Shown piece by piece: positions 1-8,398 of a stretch of 64,000 nucleotides of DNA. A program made the translations under genes and the position numbers. The stretch is from Novosphingobium sp. PC22D. GTDB taxonomy: Bacteria; Pseudomonadota; Alphaproteobacteria; Sphingomonadales; Sphingomonadaceae. The number at the start of each line of letters is the position of its first letter. Position 1 is the stretch's first letter. The stretch lies in assembly GCF_002556635.1 (NCBI RefSeq), contig NZ_MWMO01000012.1, positions 62,001-126,000 on the forward strand, written 5' to 3'. The notes under the pieces were generated by a model that worked only from the letters and a program-made list of their open reading frames with translations, was not told the origin of the DNA and searched no databases.

Positions 1-22
1 GCCTGGAAAGGATGTCGGTCCA

Positions 23-820
23 GTGCAAAGGCTGATGAACCTCCTCCTGGTGCTGGCGATCGTGCTCGTGGTGCCGCCGTTCTACTGGTATTTTCTCGAT
101 ACCTCGCCCGGCGACGCAAGGCCCAAGCCGATCACGATCGCGGACCTGCGCCGCCTCGCGGCCGAGCCCCAGGGCGAAGCGCCGAGCGCAATTCGCTATG
201 CCATCGTCGGCATCGACCATCGCTTCGGCAACACCGTGGCGGCGGGAACCGGGCTGCGTACGGTCGCCCTGCCCAGCTATGTCTTCGCGATCGAGCGAGC
301 GGACGCGCCGCCGATCTACGTCGATGCGCGGCGGCCCGACCCGCTGAGCGGCGACGACGATCTCGCCCTGCCCGACGCGCGCGGGCTCGGCTTCGCCACC
401 GCGACGAACGCGGGACTGCTCGCCTCTCGGGCAATAGGCTCCCCCCAGGCCTCGGAAGCGCCCGGCAGGACCGACGACACCAGCCCGCGGGCGCTCGCTC
501 GCGGCGTGGTGCTCATTCCGGTCACGGGTCTGGGCGATATTCACAACATGCTCTTCATCCGCACCGAGGCGGACCGCGAATACCTGCTGACCGGTCGCGT
601 CGCCCAGGTCCGGGCGAACTGGGCGCAAGGCCATGTCCAGTCGCGCTACCTGACCACGTTCGAGGAACCGGCGGACAGGGGCGAACTCACCGCATGGCTG
701 GCGACGATCCGCAAGCTGCGGCGCGAGGCTCCCGGACTCGAGGTGGTGGAAGGGCACGCGGCATCGCTGCCGCGCGGATTGGCCCGGAACGGGGAGCCGT
801 CGGAGGCCGCCGTCCGATAA
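23..820 (+). CDS. Membrane-anchored metallo-beta-lactamase-like protein lacking metal ligands
   Basis: 265 aa with an N-terminal membrane anchor at about residues 5-24. The C-terminal half keeps the layout of periplasmic MBL-fold hydrolases: a beta strand plus '[18 protein letters not shown]', then a segment near the end reading 'LEVVEGHAA'. The HxHxDH metal motif is absent. The usual GHTPGS reads GLGDIH, and the usual GDVAW reads GRVAQ. It is therefore probably not a hydrolase. The start is GTG at 23, preceded by an AAGG; an ATG at 35 is an alternative, and an upstream start outside the window cannot be excluded. It sits about 90 nt before hemA on the same strand. The family assignment is by recall of motif order, so it is moderate. 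Confidence 0.6.
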   Translation: MQRLMNLLLVLAIVLVVPPFYWYFLDTSPGDARPKPITIADLRRLAAEPQGEAPSAIRYAIVGIDHRFGNTVAAGTGLRTVALPSYVFAIERADAPPIYVDARRPDPLSGDDDLALPDARGLGFATATNAGLLASRAIGSPQASEAPGRTDDTSPRALARGVVLIPVTGLGDIHNMLFIRTEADREYLLTGRVAQVRANWAQGHVQSRYLTTFEEPADRGELTAWLATIRKLRREAPGLEVVEGHAASLPRGLARNGEPSEAAVR

Positions 821-908
821 TTGCTGGAAATCAATGTGCGGATGGGATAGAGGGTGCACGCGACGGACCGGCCAAGTCGCCAAGATATTGCGGGACGGAT
901 TTTCTTTC

Positions 909-2123
909 GTGAACTACGACCAGATTTTCGACCAGGCGATCGAACGCCTGCATTCCGAAGGCCGCTACCGGGTCTTCATCGACATCCTCCGCAACAAGGG
1001 CGCGTTCCCCAATGCGCGCTGCTTCGCCGGCCACAACGGCCCGAAGCCGATTACCGTGTGGTGCTCGAACGACTATCTCGCGATGGGCCAGCACCCCAAG
1101 GTCATCGCGGCCATGGAAGAAGCGCTGCATGACGTCGGCGCCGGTTCGGGCGGAACCCGCAACATCGGCGGCAACACCCATTACCATATCGAGCTCGAGC
1201 ACGAGCTGGCCGACCTTCACGGCAAGGAAGGCGCGCTGATCTTCACTTCGGGCTATGTCTCGAACGACGCCACCTTGTCGACGCTCGCCAAGCTGCTGCC
1301 GGGCTGCGTGATCTTCTCCGACGAGCTGAACCACGCCTCGATGATCGCGGGCATCCGCAATTCGGGCTGCGAGAAGCGGGTCTTCCGTCACAACGACCTC
1401 GCGCATCTCGAGATGCTGCTGGCCGAGACCGATCCCGCGCTACCCAAGCTGATCGCGTTCGAGAGCGTCTATTCGATGGACGGCGACGTTGCCCCGATCC
1501 ACGCGATCTGCGATCTGGCGGACAAGTACAACGCGTTGACCTACATCGACGAAGTCCACGCCGTCGGCATGTACGGCAAGCGCGGCGGCGGCATCTCCGA
1601 GCGGGACGACGCGGCCGGCCGCATCACCATAATCGAGGGCACGCTGGGCAAGGCGTTCGGCGTGATGGGCGGCTACATCGCCGCCGACACCAAGATCATC
1701 GACTGCATCCGCAGCTACGCGCCGGGCTTCATCTTCACCACCTCGCTCTCCCCGGTGCTCGCCGCCGGCGTGCTCGCGGCGGTCAAGCACCTCAAGTCCT
1801 CGAGCGAGGAGCGCGAGGGCCAGCAGGCGGCGGCCGCGATGCTCAAGGCGATGTTCCGCGACTCGGGTCTGCCGGTGATGGATTCGACCACGCACATCGT
1901 CCCGCTGATGGTCGGCGATCCGGTCATGGCGAAGAAGATCAGCGACATCCTGCTCGCCGAATACGGCGTCTACGTGCAGCCGATCAATTTCCCCACCGTG
2001 CCGCGCGGCACGGAGCGCCTTCGCTTCACCCCCGGCCCGGCGCACACCGAAGACATGATGCGCGAACTCACCTCGGCGCTCGTCGAGATCTGGGACCGCA
2101 TGGAGATGAAGCTGGCCGCCTGA
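909..2123 (+). CDS. hemA: 5-aminolevulinate synthase
   Basis: Pyridoxal-phosphate enzyme that condenses glycine with succinyl-CoA to 5-aminolevulinate, the first step of haem synthesis in alphaproteobacteria (C4 pathway), in the cytoplasm. The protein is 404 aa, the normal length. Visible motifs are '[10 protein letters not shown]' near residue 85, '[10 protein letters not shown]' around 215 and the PLP-lysine motif '[13 protein letters not shown]' around 245. The chosen start is GTG at 909 ([10 protein letters not shown]), because family members begin MNYDQ and a G-rich stretch lies about 10 nt upstream. Starting at ATG 834 would add 25 residues unlike the family. It converges on the DUF5694 gene with about 90 nt between them. 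Confidence 0.96.
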   Translation: MNYDQIFDQAIERLHSEGRYRVFIDILRNKGAFPNARCFAGHNGPKPITVWCSNDYLAMGQHPKVIAAMEEALHDVGAGSGGTRNIGGNTHYHIELEHELADLHGKEGALIFTSGYVSNDATLSTLAKLLPGCVIFSDELNHASMIAGIRNSGCEKRVFRHNDLAHLEMLLAETDPALPKLIAFESVYSMDGDVAPIHAICDLADKYNALTYIDEVHAVGMYGKRGGGISERDDAAGRITIIEGTLGKAFGVMGGYIAADTKIIDCIRSYAPGFIFTTSLSPVLAAGVLAAVKHLKSSSEEREGQQAAAAMLKAMFRDSGLPVMDSTTHIVPLMVGDPVMAKKISDILLAEYGVYVQPINFPTVPRGTERLRFTPGPAHTEDMMRELTSALVEIWDRMEMKLAA

Positions 2124-2213
2124 TCGGGCGATCCGGCTTCCCGCCGGCCGCTGTGGCAGGGAACGGCCCGCCACGCCGCTCTGATCCCCGTCCGACCGCG
2201 GAAGGGCCGCGCC

Positions 2214-3080
2214 TCAATCCGCGGCGGGCGGGATTTGCGCCGCGCTTTCGAGCAGCGGCATGGGATCGGCAAACCGGAAGCCCGGCGTCTCCTCGACGAA
2301 GTGCCGCAGCCAGTACACGTGGCCCGAGCCGACCAGTACCAGCACCTTCTCGCCGGGCCTGGCGATCAGGCCGAGCTTGGCGAACATCTTGGCATTGCGC
2401 ATGTACCACATGGCGTTGAGCACCGCCCCCGGCTGGTCCCGCGCGTCGCCCACCGGGATCAGCCCGTAGTACAGCCGCGCATGCATCGGCAGCACGCGGG
2501 CCGGATCGTTCTCGCGCGCGAGCATGGCAGCGATCGAGGCCGTCTTCTGCAGCCGTTCGGTCTCGGCCGCCGAGCGGCGCACCTCGTCGAACAGCGCGGC
2601 GACACGGGCGGTCTGACCGTGGCCGTCGGCATAGGCCTGGACCTTGTCGAACGGGAAATAATCGGGCTCGCCCTCGCCCGGCTGCTCGTCGAAACCGTAG
2701 ACATTGTCATGCCCGAGGCGCCGTGCGAGGCGATAGCCGATCTGAACGGTCTCGTTGCGCTGCGTCGCCAGGTCCGCCTCCGTGAAGCGCGCATAGGCTG
2801 GGACCGACAAGTCGGGCTCGCCGGACTGGTATTCGACCGCGATACGATCCGGCTTCCATTCCGCGAGAACCCGCGCCAACGCCGCCAGTTCCGCCTGCCG
2901 GCGCGGCGCCAGCACGTCGTCGGCCGCTATGTTGACCATGTCGCGGCCGGGATTGGCGAAGTGATAGGTGCCAACCACCATGACCGTCACCGCGTTCTGG
3001 TCGGCATCGGCCTGCGCCGCTCTTGCCGGCATGATCGTGCCGAGGATCACCATGGCCGCGAGCCAAGCCCTGAGTGCCAA
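2214..3080 (-). CDS. Exported DUF5694 (TraB/PrgY-like) protein
   Basis: 288 aa with a signal peptide (cleavage probably after 'MPARA', about residue 21), so it is likely periplasmic. The mature protein begins with 'VMVVGTYHFANPG', followed by 'DDVLAPRRQAEL', 'PDRIAVEYQ' and a late 'VLVLVGSGHVYWLRHF'. This is the pattern of the DUF5694 family, which resembles TraB/GumN-type proteins carrying GxYH and GSGH motifs. No biochemical role is established for DUF5694. It is a single minus-strand gene, 100 nt downstream of the Mn-type transporter gene and convergent with hemA. The family call is fairly firm; the function is unknown. Confidence 0.75.
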   Translation of the reverse strand: MALRAWLAAMVILGTIMPARAAQADADQNAVTVMVVGTYHFANPGRDMVNIAADDVLAPRRQAELAALARVLAEWKPDRIAVEYQSGEPDLSVPAYARFTEADLATQRNETVQIGYRLARRLGHDNVYGFDEQPGEGEPDYFPFDKVQAYADGHGQTARVAALFDEVRRSAAETERLQKTASIAAMLARENDPARVLPMHARLYYGLIPVGDARDQPGAVLNAMWYMRNAKMFAKLGLIARPGEKVLVLVGSGHVYWLRHFVEETPGFRFADPMPLLESAAQIPPAAD

Positions 3081-3180
3081 TCGCCGTCTCCCTCCGTCAT
3101 GCCGATCAGTCTAGGTTCGCGCGGTGCGCGCGCCCAGCGCGCTCGTCGATGCCACTCGGCTCCCGATCGATCGGATGCGC

Positions 3181-3750
3181 TCAGATCAGGCCCATGGTCT
3201 GCACCAGCAACCACAGGCCGATGGCGAGAAACAGCAGCGCGGCAATGATCCGCACCAGCCCCAGCGGCACGCGCGCGACCAGCTCGTTGCCGAGGAACAC
3301 CGCCGGGACATTGGCGATCATCATCCCCAGCGTCGTGCCCGTCATGACCGCCAGCACGCTGTCGAAACGCGCGCCGAGCGCGATCGTCGCGACCTGGGTC
3401 TTATCGCCCATCTCGACGAGGAAGAAGGCGACCAGCGTCGTCAGGAAAGCGCCGAAGCGGGCGGGCTTGTCCATGTCGTCGTCGATCTTGTCGGGGATCA
3501 GCGTCCAGGCGGCCATGGCGATGAACGAGAAGGCGACGAGATAGCGAAACCATGTCCCGTCGAGCCAGGACGCGGCCTGCTGGCCAACCAGCGCGGCAAG
3601 GAAGTGGTTGGCGAGCGTGGCGACCAGGATCCCGGCGACGATCGGCCAGGGCCGGGCGAAACGCGTCGCCAGCACGATCGCGAGCAACTGCGTCTTGTCG
3701 CCGATCTCGGCGAGCGCGACGACGGCGGTGGAGGTGAGAAGAGCTTCCAA
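3181..3750 (-). CDS. TMEM165/GDT1-family (UPF0016) manganese/calcium transporter
   Basis: 189-aa inner-membrane protein with about six helices and the two hallmark acidic motifs, 'EIGDKTQ' near residue 15 and 'EMGDKTQ' near residue 114. In this family they bind the cation; bacterial members export Mn2+. The start chosen is TTG at 3750 (MEALLTSTAV), with a GGAG Shine-Dalgarno 8 nt upstream. An ATG at 3870 in the same frame would put a riboswitch inside the protein and is rejected. The gene follows a yybP-ykoY aptamer and an SD-masking hairpin, so translation is expected to rise with Mn2+. This context strongly favours a manganese efflux role. Confidence 0.9.
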   Translation of the reverse strand: MEALLTSTAVVALAEIGDKTQLLAIVLATRFARPWPIVAGILVATLANHFLAALVGQQAASWLDGTWFRYLVAFSFIAMAAWTLIPDKIDDDMDKPARFGAFLTTLVAFFLVEMGDKTQVATIALGARFDSVLAVMTGTTLGMMIANVPAVFLGNELVARVPLGLVRIIAALLFLAIGLWLLVQTMGLI

Positions 3751-3758
3751 GGACAAGT

Positions 3759-3810
3759 CTCCAGGCCGGGCGGTTTCGAAACGCAACGGCACGTGTCCCC
3801 CCGCCCGGCC
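3759..3810 (-). promoter_or_regulatory. Riboswitch expression platform: SD-masking hairpin
   Basis: A perfect 10-bp inverted repeat, GGCCGGGCGG (3801-3810) with CCGCCCGGCC (3764-3773), ends right at the Shine-Dalgarno GGAG (3759-3762). Three more pairs (TCC with GGA, one bulged T) would cover the SD itself. There is no U-tract, so the design fits translational rather than transcriptional control. I infer that Mn2+ binding to the upstream aptamer frees the SD. Confidence 0.65.
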
Positions 3811-3825
3811 GGACGAGGATCTCCG

Positions 3826-3939
3826 CGCCATTGGTCTCGCCCGAACGGTTTCCCGTCCCGCATGCGCCATGGCCTCTCGACCAAGTATGTTGACGCAAGC
3901 GCCCGCCGGTTGCGGCGGCTGGCTACTCCCCAGATGACG
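3826..3939 (-). ncRNA. yybP-ykoY manganese riboswitch aptamer
   Basis: On the minus strand the conserved boxes of the yybP-ykoY aptamer occur in order: 'GGGGAGTAGC' (about 3922-3931), 'GTCAACATACT' about 40 nt later, and a 'GCGAGACC' 3' box. A closing P1 helix can be drawn between CGTCAT (3934-3939) and ATGGCG (3826-3831). The first hairpin between the boxes is GC-rich (GCCGCCGCAACCGGCGGGC). yybP-ykoY RNAs sense Mn2+ and commonly precede TMEM165 or mntP genes, as here. It lies 75 nt upstream of the transporter start. Confidence 0.9.
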
Positions 3940-3979
3940 GGGCCAGACCTAGCCGGGGCCGCGCCATCATGCAACCGTG

Positions 3980-4720
3980 CTAGTCGATCGGAAGAACGAG
4001 CCCGTCTTCCGCGCAGAGGTAGCGGGGACGGTCGGGATGCCCGAGCATGTCGTCGCTCATGTGCGTGAGGATCAACCGTCGCGGACCAAGCTCGGCCAGA
4101 TGCGCCTCGATCTCGGCGAGGCCCAGATGTGTAGCGACCCGGCGCTCGCGGAAATAGGCCTCGGCGATGAACAGGTCGGCATCGCGGGCGATCGGCACGA
4201 GGCCGTCGGTCCATTCGCCGTCGCCCGTATAGGCGACCGCCCTGCCCTCGGCCTCGACGCGCACCGCCAGGCACGGCGCGTCGAGCGCCCCGTGCCGCGC
4301 CTGCGCCGCATGAACCGTGACGCCTTCGACCTCGCACGATGTCCCCGCCGCGATCTCGACCAGTCGGACCTCGAACTTGCGCGCGGCGCCCGACGAGCCC
4401 GGAAAGGCTGTCTCCATGACGCGGCGGTACCACTCGCCCAGCCCGACCGGTCCGACGATCGTCAACGGGTCTCGGCGCCGGGCGAAGAACTGCGCGTCGA
4501 GAATGAAGAACGGCACTCCGCCAAAGTGGTCGGCATGGAAATGAGTGACGACGATCATGCGGATCGCGTTGCGATCGACCTGCTGCTGCTTCATCGCGAC
4601 CAGCGAGGACGCGCCGCAGTCGATCAACAGGTTGGTCGTCTCGCCCACCACCTGGAAGCAGGTATTGAAGCGGCCGCCCGACCCGAAAGCGTCCCCGCAG
4701 CCGATGAAACGCACATGCAT
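3980..4720 (-). CDS. RNase Z-like MBL-fold metal hydrolase
   Basis: 246-aa soluble MBL-fold protein. It opens with 'MHVRFIGCGDAFGSGGRFNT', as in RNase Z/ElaC-like hydrolases. It has the metal motif 'THFHADHFGG' around residues 59-68, a later 'ARHGALD' histidine, 'YTGDGEWT' carrying the bridging Asp, and 'LILTHMSDD' carrying the last His. All expected zinc ligands are present, so it should be active. RNase Z proper has a longer exosite arm, which is not obvious, so tRNA processing is not claimed. It stands alone on the minus strand between the riboswitch unit and the ornithine decarboxylase terminator. Confidence 0.82.
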   Translation of the reverse strand: MHVRFIGCGDAFGSGGRFNTCFQVVGETTNLLIDCGASSLVAMKQQQVDRNAIRMIVVTHFHADHFGGVPFFILDAQFFARRRDPLTIVGPVGLGEWYRRVMETAFPGSSGAARKFEVRLVEIAAGTSCEVEGVTVHAAQARHGALDAPCLAVRVEAEGRAVAYTGDGEWTDGLVPIARDADLFIAEAYFRERRVATHLGLAEIEAHLAELGPRRLILTHMSDDMLGHPDRPRYLCAEDGLVLPID

Positions 4721-4771
4721 CGCTCACTCTCCTCGACGCGAGGGACTAGCGCAGCGCGGCGATCGGACAAC

Positions 4772-4811
4772 AAAAAAGACCCATCCGCGGGGCGATGCCT
4801 ACGGATGGGTC
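4772..4811 (-). terminator. Rho-independent terminator of ornithine decarboxylase gene
   Basis: Perfect 10-bp stem GACCCATCCG / CGGATGGGTC (4778-4787 and 4802-4811) with a 14-nt loop. On the minus strand it is followed directly by six T residues (4772-4777). It lies 27 nt past the stop of the decarboxylase gene. Confidence 0.92.
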
Positions 4812-4837
4812 GTGATCCTGATTGCCGAACGCGGCGG

Positions 4838-6040
4838 TCAGCGCAGACTGACGACGTTGTCCGAAACGCGCGGGTCCTTGCGACCGGTATAGAGGCTCGC
4901 CATCGGCTCGTCCGTGACGATCACCGCGCCGCCCTGGCCGAAGCCGTTGAACGCGGTACGCATCGCCGCGCCATAGGCGCCGAGCATGCCGATCTCGATG
5001 AAATCGCCCGCCGCGATATCCGCCGGCAGAAGGAACGGGCCTTCCATGTAGTCGGCATCGTCGCAGGTCGGCCCGTAGAAGGCGAAGTCCTCGAGCGCGC
5101 CGGTGCGGTCCTCGTCAAGGCAGCGCACCGGGAAACGCCACGCGACGTGCGCGGCGTCGTAGAGCGCGCCGTAGGCACCGTCATTGATGTAAAGCTCGTT
5201 GCCGCGGCGCCGCTCGACCTTGACGATCAGCGAGTTGTACTCCGCGCACAGCGCCCGGCCCGGCTCGCACCACAGCTCGGCGTTGTAGGCGATCGGCAGC
5301 GATTCGAAGTGGCGGTGGATGATCGAGAAGTAGTCCTCGAGCGGCGGCGGCTCCATGCCCGGATAGACCGACGGGAATCCCCCGCCGACATCGACCATGT
5401 CGACGACGACGCTGGCCTCGGCGATCGCCGCGCGCGCGCGGTCGAGCGCCTGGACATAGGCGAAAGGCGTCATCGCCTGGCTGCCGACGTGGAAGCACAC
5501 GCCAAGCCAGTCCGCCACCTGCCGCGTCGCCTGGAGCAGCGGCGCGGCATCGGCGAGATCGATGCCGAACTTCGATGCGAGGCTCAGTTCCGAAAATTCC
5601 GAGGAGACGCGCAAACGCACGCACAGGCGCAGGTCCCTCGCCGCATTGCCCTCCGCATCGCTCGTCGCCGCGACGATCTTTGCCAGTTCCTCGTGCGTGT
5701 CGAGGCTGAAGGTGCGCACGCCGTGGACCTTGTAGGCCTCGGCAATCGCGCTCGCGGTCTTGACCGGATGCATGAAGCACAAGGTCGCTTCGGGCAGCGT
5801 GGCGCGCACCAGGCGCACCTCGGCGATCGACGCGACGTCGTAGTGGGTGATGCCCGCGCTCCACAGCACCTTGAGCAGATCGGGCGAGGGATTCGCCTTC
5901 ACCGCATAGAGCGACTTGCCCGGAAACCTCGTGGCGAAGAAGCGAGCGGCGCGCGCCGCGGCATGCGGGCGGTTCAGAATGACGGGTTCGTCGGGCGCGA
6001 GGGCCCGAACTACAGCCGGTGCATCAAGGTGATTGTGCAA
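4838..6040 (-). CDS. Ornithine decarboxylase (fold type III PLP enzyme)
   Basis: 400-aa member of the alanine racemase-fold decarboxylases (ODC/DapDC family), which make putrescine from ornithine. The PLP lysine is in 'LYAVKANPSP' (about residues 43-52). The glycine-rich phosphate site is 'VDVGGGFPSVYPG' near 225, 'WCEPGRALCAEY' is near 267, and the cross-subunit catalytic motif is 'GPTCDDADYM' near 330. The absence of long insertions argues for ODC over DAP decarboxylase. The start is TTG at 6040, with GGGGG 9 nt upstream; no in-frame ATG is nearby. A structured leader precedes it and a strong terminator follows, so it is a monocistronic unit. Putrescine would feed the carboxyspermidine operon next door. 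Some activity on lysine is possible. Confidence 0.92.
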   Translation of the reverse strand: MHNHLDAPAVVRALAPDEPVILNRPHAAARAARFFATRFPGKSLYAVKANPSPDLLKVLWSAGITHYDVASIAEVRLVRATLPEATLCFMHPVKTASAIAEAYKVHGVRTFSLDTHEELAKIVAATSDAEGNAARDLRLCVRLRVSSEFSELSLASKFGIDLADAAPLLQATRQVADWLGVCFHVGSQAMTPFAYVQALDRARAAIAEASVVVDMVDVGGGFPSVYPGMEPPPLEDYFSIIHRHFESLPIAYNAELWCEPGRALCAEYNSLIVKVERRRGNELYINDGAYGALYDAAHVAWRFPVRCLDEDRTGALEDFAFYGPTCDDADYMEGPFLLPADIAAGDFIEIGMLGAYGAAMRTAFNGFGQGGAVIVTDEPMASLYTGRKDPRVSDNVVSLR

Positions 6041-6111
6041 CTCAAGGGACCCCCAAACGGATAGTTAGACAAGAGCTGCCTTGCGGTTTGGAAGTCCCCT
6101 TGGGGCAGCGG
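6041..6111 (-). promoter_or_regulatory. Structured leader of ornithine decarboxylase (candidate speF-like element)
   Basis: The roughly 70-nt leader can form mutually exclusive pairings on the minus strand. GCTGCC (6104-6109) pairs with GGCAGC (6075-6080). CCAAAC (6086-6091) pairs with GTTTGG (6053-6058). CAAGGGGAC (6094-6102) pairs with GTCCCTTG (6043-6050), with one bulge. The last two involve or flank the GGGGG Shine-Dalgarno at 6051-6055. Alphaproteobacterial ornithine decarboxylase genes often carry a conserved speF leader. I cannot align to its model here, so membership is an inference. Confidence 0.4.
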
Positions 6112-6117
6112 AGGGCG

Positions 6118-6145
6118 GATATAGGTCCGATGGTGCGAAGTGCAA
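6118..6145 (-). promoter_or_regulatory. Promoter of ornithine decarboxylase gene
   Basis: TTGCAC (6140-6145), a 16-nt spacer and TATATC (6118-6123) on the minus strand would start transcription near 6111. The -10 context CCTATATCCG is identical to the one ahead of the carboxynorspermidine synthase-like gene. Confidence 0.5.
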
Positions 6146-6410
6146 GTTAAAAACGGGCCACTTCACAAATCTGTCACATAGTCGGGCAATTGCCTCCACG
6201 GATGACGTGCAGACAAGGAAAACCCTAAACGAAGCAACGGTTTGCACGAGACAACTCCCAGGTACATACCCTTGCTCCGGAGACGGCCGCCAGATGCCGT
6301 CTGCACAAGAAGCGCGGCCCTAGCAGACTCGTTTCCGCGAATCGCCCCTGGCGGGACTGACCGGGCCTGTGCTGAGACGGATCGTGCGCCTTGCCTTGTC
6401 CGGCAGACGG
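6146..6410. other. Intergenic region between nspC and the decarboxylase promoter
   Basis: No gene, tRNA or convincing hairpin with a U-tract was seen here. It lies downstream of nspC and upstream of the decarboxylase promoter, both transcribed leftwards. Confidence 0.5.
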
Positions 6411-7613
6411 TCACGACAGCCGATCCCGGAAATCCTCGTAGTCAAATTGGCGGATGCGCTCGAGCTGATCGGTCTCCGAATCCCATAGCCAGATCGACGG
6501 GAGCGGCACGCCGTTGAACGTGGTCGTCTTCACCATAGAGTAGTGCGCCTGGTCGAGGAAGGCGAAGCGCTGCCCCGGCTCGGCCGGAACCGGCAGCGCG
6601 TAGTCGCCGATCACGTCGCCCGCGAGGCATGAGGGACCACCCAGCCTTATGCGGCCGCCCTGTGCCTCGTCGACGAGCTGCGATTCGTCGACCGGCGTCT
6701 CGCCGAGCATCGCCGGCCGGTAGGGTGCCTCGATCACGTCGGGCATGTGGCAGGTCGCGGAAACGTCGGTGATCGCCAGCGGCATGCCGTTGAACCCCGT
6801 GTCGAGGATCGTGCCGACAAGGATACCCGCGTCGAGCGCGACCGCCTCGCCCGGCTCGAGATAGATTTCCGCGCCGGTATCCTCCTGCATGTCGAGCAGG
6901 AACCGGACGAGTTCCTCGCGCTGGTAGTCCGAGCGGGTGATGTGGTGGCCGCCGCCCAGGTTGATCCAGCGAAACTGGCCGAACCACGGTTCGAGGAAAT
7001 CGAACGCCTTGTCCCAGGTGCGCTCGAGCGGGCGGAAATCCTGCTCGCACAAGGTGTGCATGTGGATGCCGTCGACCAGTTCGACATGCTCGTCGGTGAG
7101 CTGGCTGATCGGGAAGCCAAGGCGCGAATGCGGCGCGCACGGATCGTAACGCGGAACTTCACCTTCGGCATGCAAGGGATTGACCCGCAAACCGATATCG
7201 AAGTCATCCCCACGCGCCCGCGCCGCCTCGATGACGGCGCGCATGCGCTCGATCTGCTGCGGCGAATTGAAGATCACGTGATCGGACAGGCGCAGGATCT
7301 CGTCGAGGTCGTCGGGCTTGTAGGCGGCGCAGTACGTCGCGATCTCGCCATCGTAAAACTCGCCCGCGAGCCGCGCTTCCCACAGGCCCGAGGTGCATAC
7401 CCCGTCGAGGTATTCGCCGATGATCGGCGCGGTCGACCACATCGAGAAGGCCTTGAGCGCGGCGAGCACCTTCACTTGCGCCGCGTCGCGCACCTCGGCG
7501 AGGATGCGCAGATTGTCACGCAGCTTAGCGGCGTCGACGACGAAGGCAGGGCTGTCCACCCGCGAGAGATCGAACTGCGCGAAGGCGCCCGGATCGCCTG
7601 CTCTGGTTTCCAT
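6411..7613 (-). CDS. nspC: Carboxynorspermidine/carboxyspermidine decarboxylase
   Basis: 400-aa fold type III PLP decarboxylase of the NspC family, removing CO2 from carboxy(nor)spermidine to give (nor)spermidine. Landmarks are 'SPAFVVDAAKLRDNL' near residue 21, the PLP lysine in 'VLAALKAFSMW' near 50, 'GIHMHTLCEQ' near 183, 'NLGGGHHITR' near 219 and 'GPSCLAGDVIGDY' with the catalytic Cys near 325. The ATG at 7613 shares one base with the TGA of the upstream hydrolase gene (TGATG), so it is probably translationally coupled. It is the last gene of a four-gene operon that also holds the dehydrogenase making its substrate. Confidence 0.94.
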   Translation of the reverse strand: METRAGDPGAFAQFDLSRVDSPAFVVDAAKLRDNLRILAEVRDAAQVKVLAALKAFSMWSTAPIIGEYLDGVCTSGLWEARLAGEFYDGEIATYCAAYKPDDLDEILRLSDHVIFNSPQQIERMRAVIEAARARGDDFDIGLRVNPLHAEGEVPRYDPCAPHSRLGFPISQLTDEHVELVDGIHMHTLCEQDFRPLERTWDKAFDFLEPWFGQFRWINLGGGHHITRSDYQREELVRFLLDMQEDTGAEIYLEPGEAVALDAGILVGTILDTGFNGMPLAITDVSATCHMPDVIEAPYRPAMLGETPVDESQLVDEAQGGRIRLGGPSCLAGDVIGDYALPVPAEPGQRFAFLDQAHYSMVKTTTFNGVPLPSIWLWDSETDQLERIRQFDYEDFRDRLS

Positions 7614-8398
7614 CAGGTCATGTCCTCCAGCCAGCCTTCGACGAGGCCGGCGAATCGTTCAGGGTCGGTTTCGGGCAGCATGTGGAACGCGCCCGCGACT
7701 TCGACCAGCTTCGCGCCCGGGATCGCCGCCGCGACGGCGCGCGAAGGCACCGCGAACATCGCACGCGTGTGCTCGCCCATGGCGACGGTCACCGGGCAGG
7801 CGATCCGCGCGAGATCGGCGCTGGCGATCGCTGCGGGCGGCTGCCCTCGCCCCATCAGCAGCGGCAGCACGCGCAGGCTGTCACGATAGAGCGACTGCCG
7901 CGCCGGGGACAAGGCATCGTAATCGCCGGGACGCGCCGAATTGTCGAAGATCGTGCGCATGGCGGCCGCTTCGTCGCCCGCTTCAAGCGCGGCAATGACC
8001 GGCGGGAAGGCCGCCGCGCCGTCGGCAGCGAAGGCGGCGCGCTCGGCTTCGTCATCGACATAGCTGTCGAGGCTCGGCTCGTAGAGCGCAAGCGAGGTGA
8101 AGAGCTCTGGCCGCCGGATCGCAGCGAGAAGCGCGGGATGGCAGCCGAACGACCAAGCCACCAGCGTGACCGGCCATTCCATAGCGGCCTCGACATAGCT
8201 GATGATATCGCGTGCGTGCCGATCGGTGCCGAAATCGGTGCCGTCACCCGGCCACTCCCCTGCCCCGAAGTAGCTGAGCGTGATCGCGCGCGCGTCGCGG
8301 CCCGCCGCCATGGCGTCGATCACCGGGGTCCACACACGCGCGTCGCCGGGTGCGCCGTGGATGAAGAGAGCTTGCGCCGCCGGCACGCTAGTCGACAC
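7613..8398 (-). CDS. Alpha/beta-hydrolase in the polyamine operon
   Basis: 261-aa alpha/beta-hydrolase. The oxyanion region reads 'ALFIHGAPGDARVW' at about residues 8-21. The nucleophile elbow is 'VAWSFGCHPALL', with Ser in W-S-F-G. Late Asp/His candidates are 'VTVAMGEHTR' and 'VAGAFHMLPETDP'. It is a cytosolic protein with no signal peptide. The start is taken as GTG 8398, overlapping the lipoprotein gene by 11 nt; GTG 8386 just past that stop codon is an alternative. The stop overlaps the nspC start. Its substrate is unknown. Its place between the two carboxyspermidine enzymes suggests a linked ester- or amide-cleaving step, but this is only context. Confidence 0.82.
   Translation of the reverse strand: MSTSVPAAQALFIHGAPGDARVWTPVIDAMAAGRDARAITLSYFGAGEWPGDGTDFGTDRHARDIISYVEAAMEWPVTLVAWSFGCHPALLAAIRRPELFTSLALYEPSLDSYVDDEAERAAFAADGAAAFPPVIAALEAGDEAAAMRTIFDNSARPGDYDALSPARQSLYRDSLRVLPLLMGRGQPPAAIASADLARIACPVTVAMGEHTRAMFAVPSRAVAAAIPGAKLVEVAGAFHMLPETDPERFAGLVEGWLEDMT

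Noticed and set aside
3181..3870. Longer form of the TMEM165 transporter starting at ATG 3870
   Set aside because: The extra 40 codons lie in the riboswitch aptamer and its expression platform and give an Arg-rich N-terminus unlike the family.
3977..6064. A 695-codon open frame antisense to the MBL and decarboxylase genes
   Set aside because: It is a high-GC shadow frame full of Arg, Asp and Ala with no domain; the opposite strand has clear genes.
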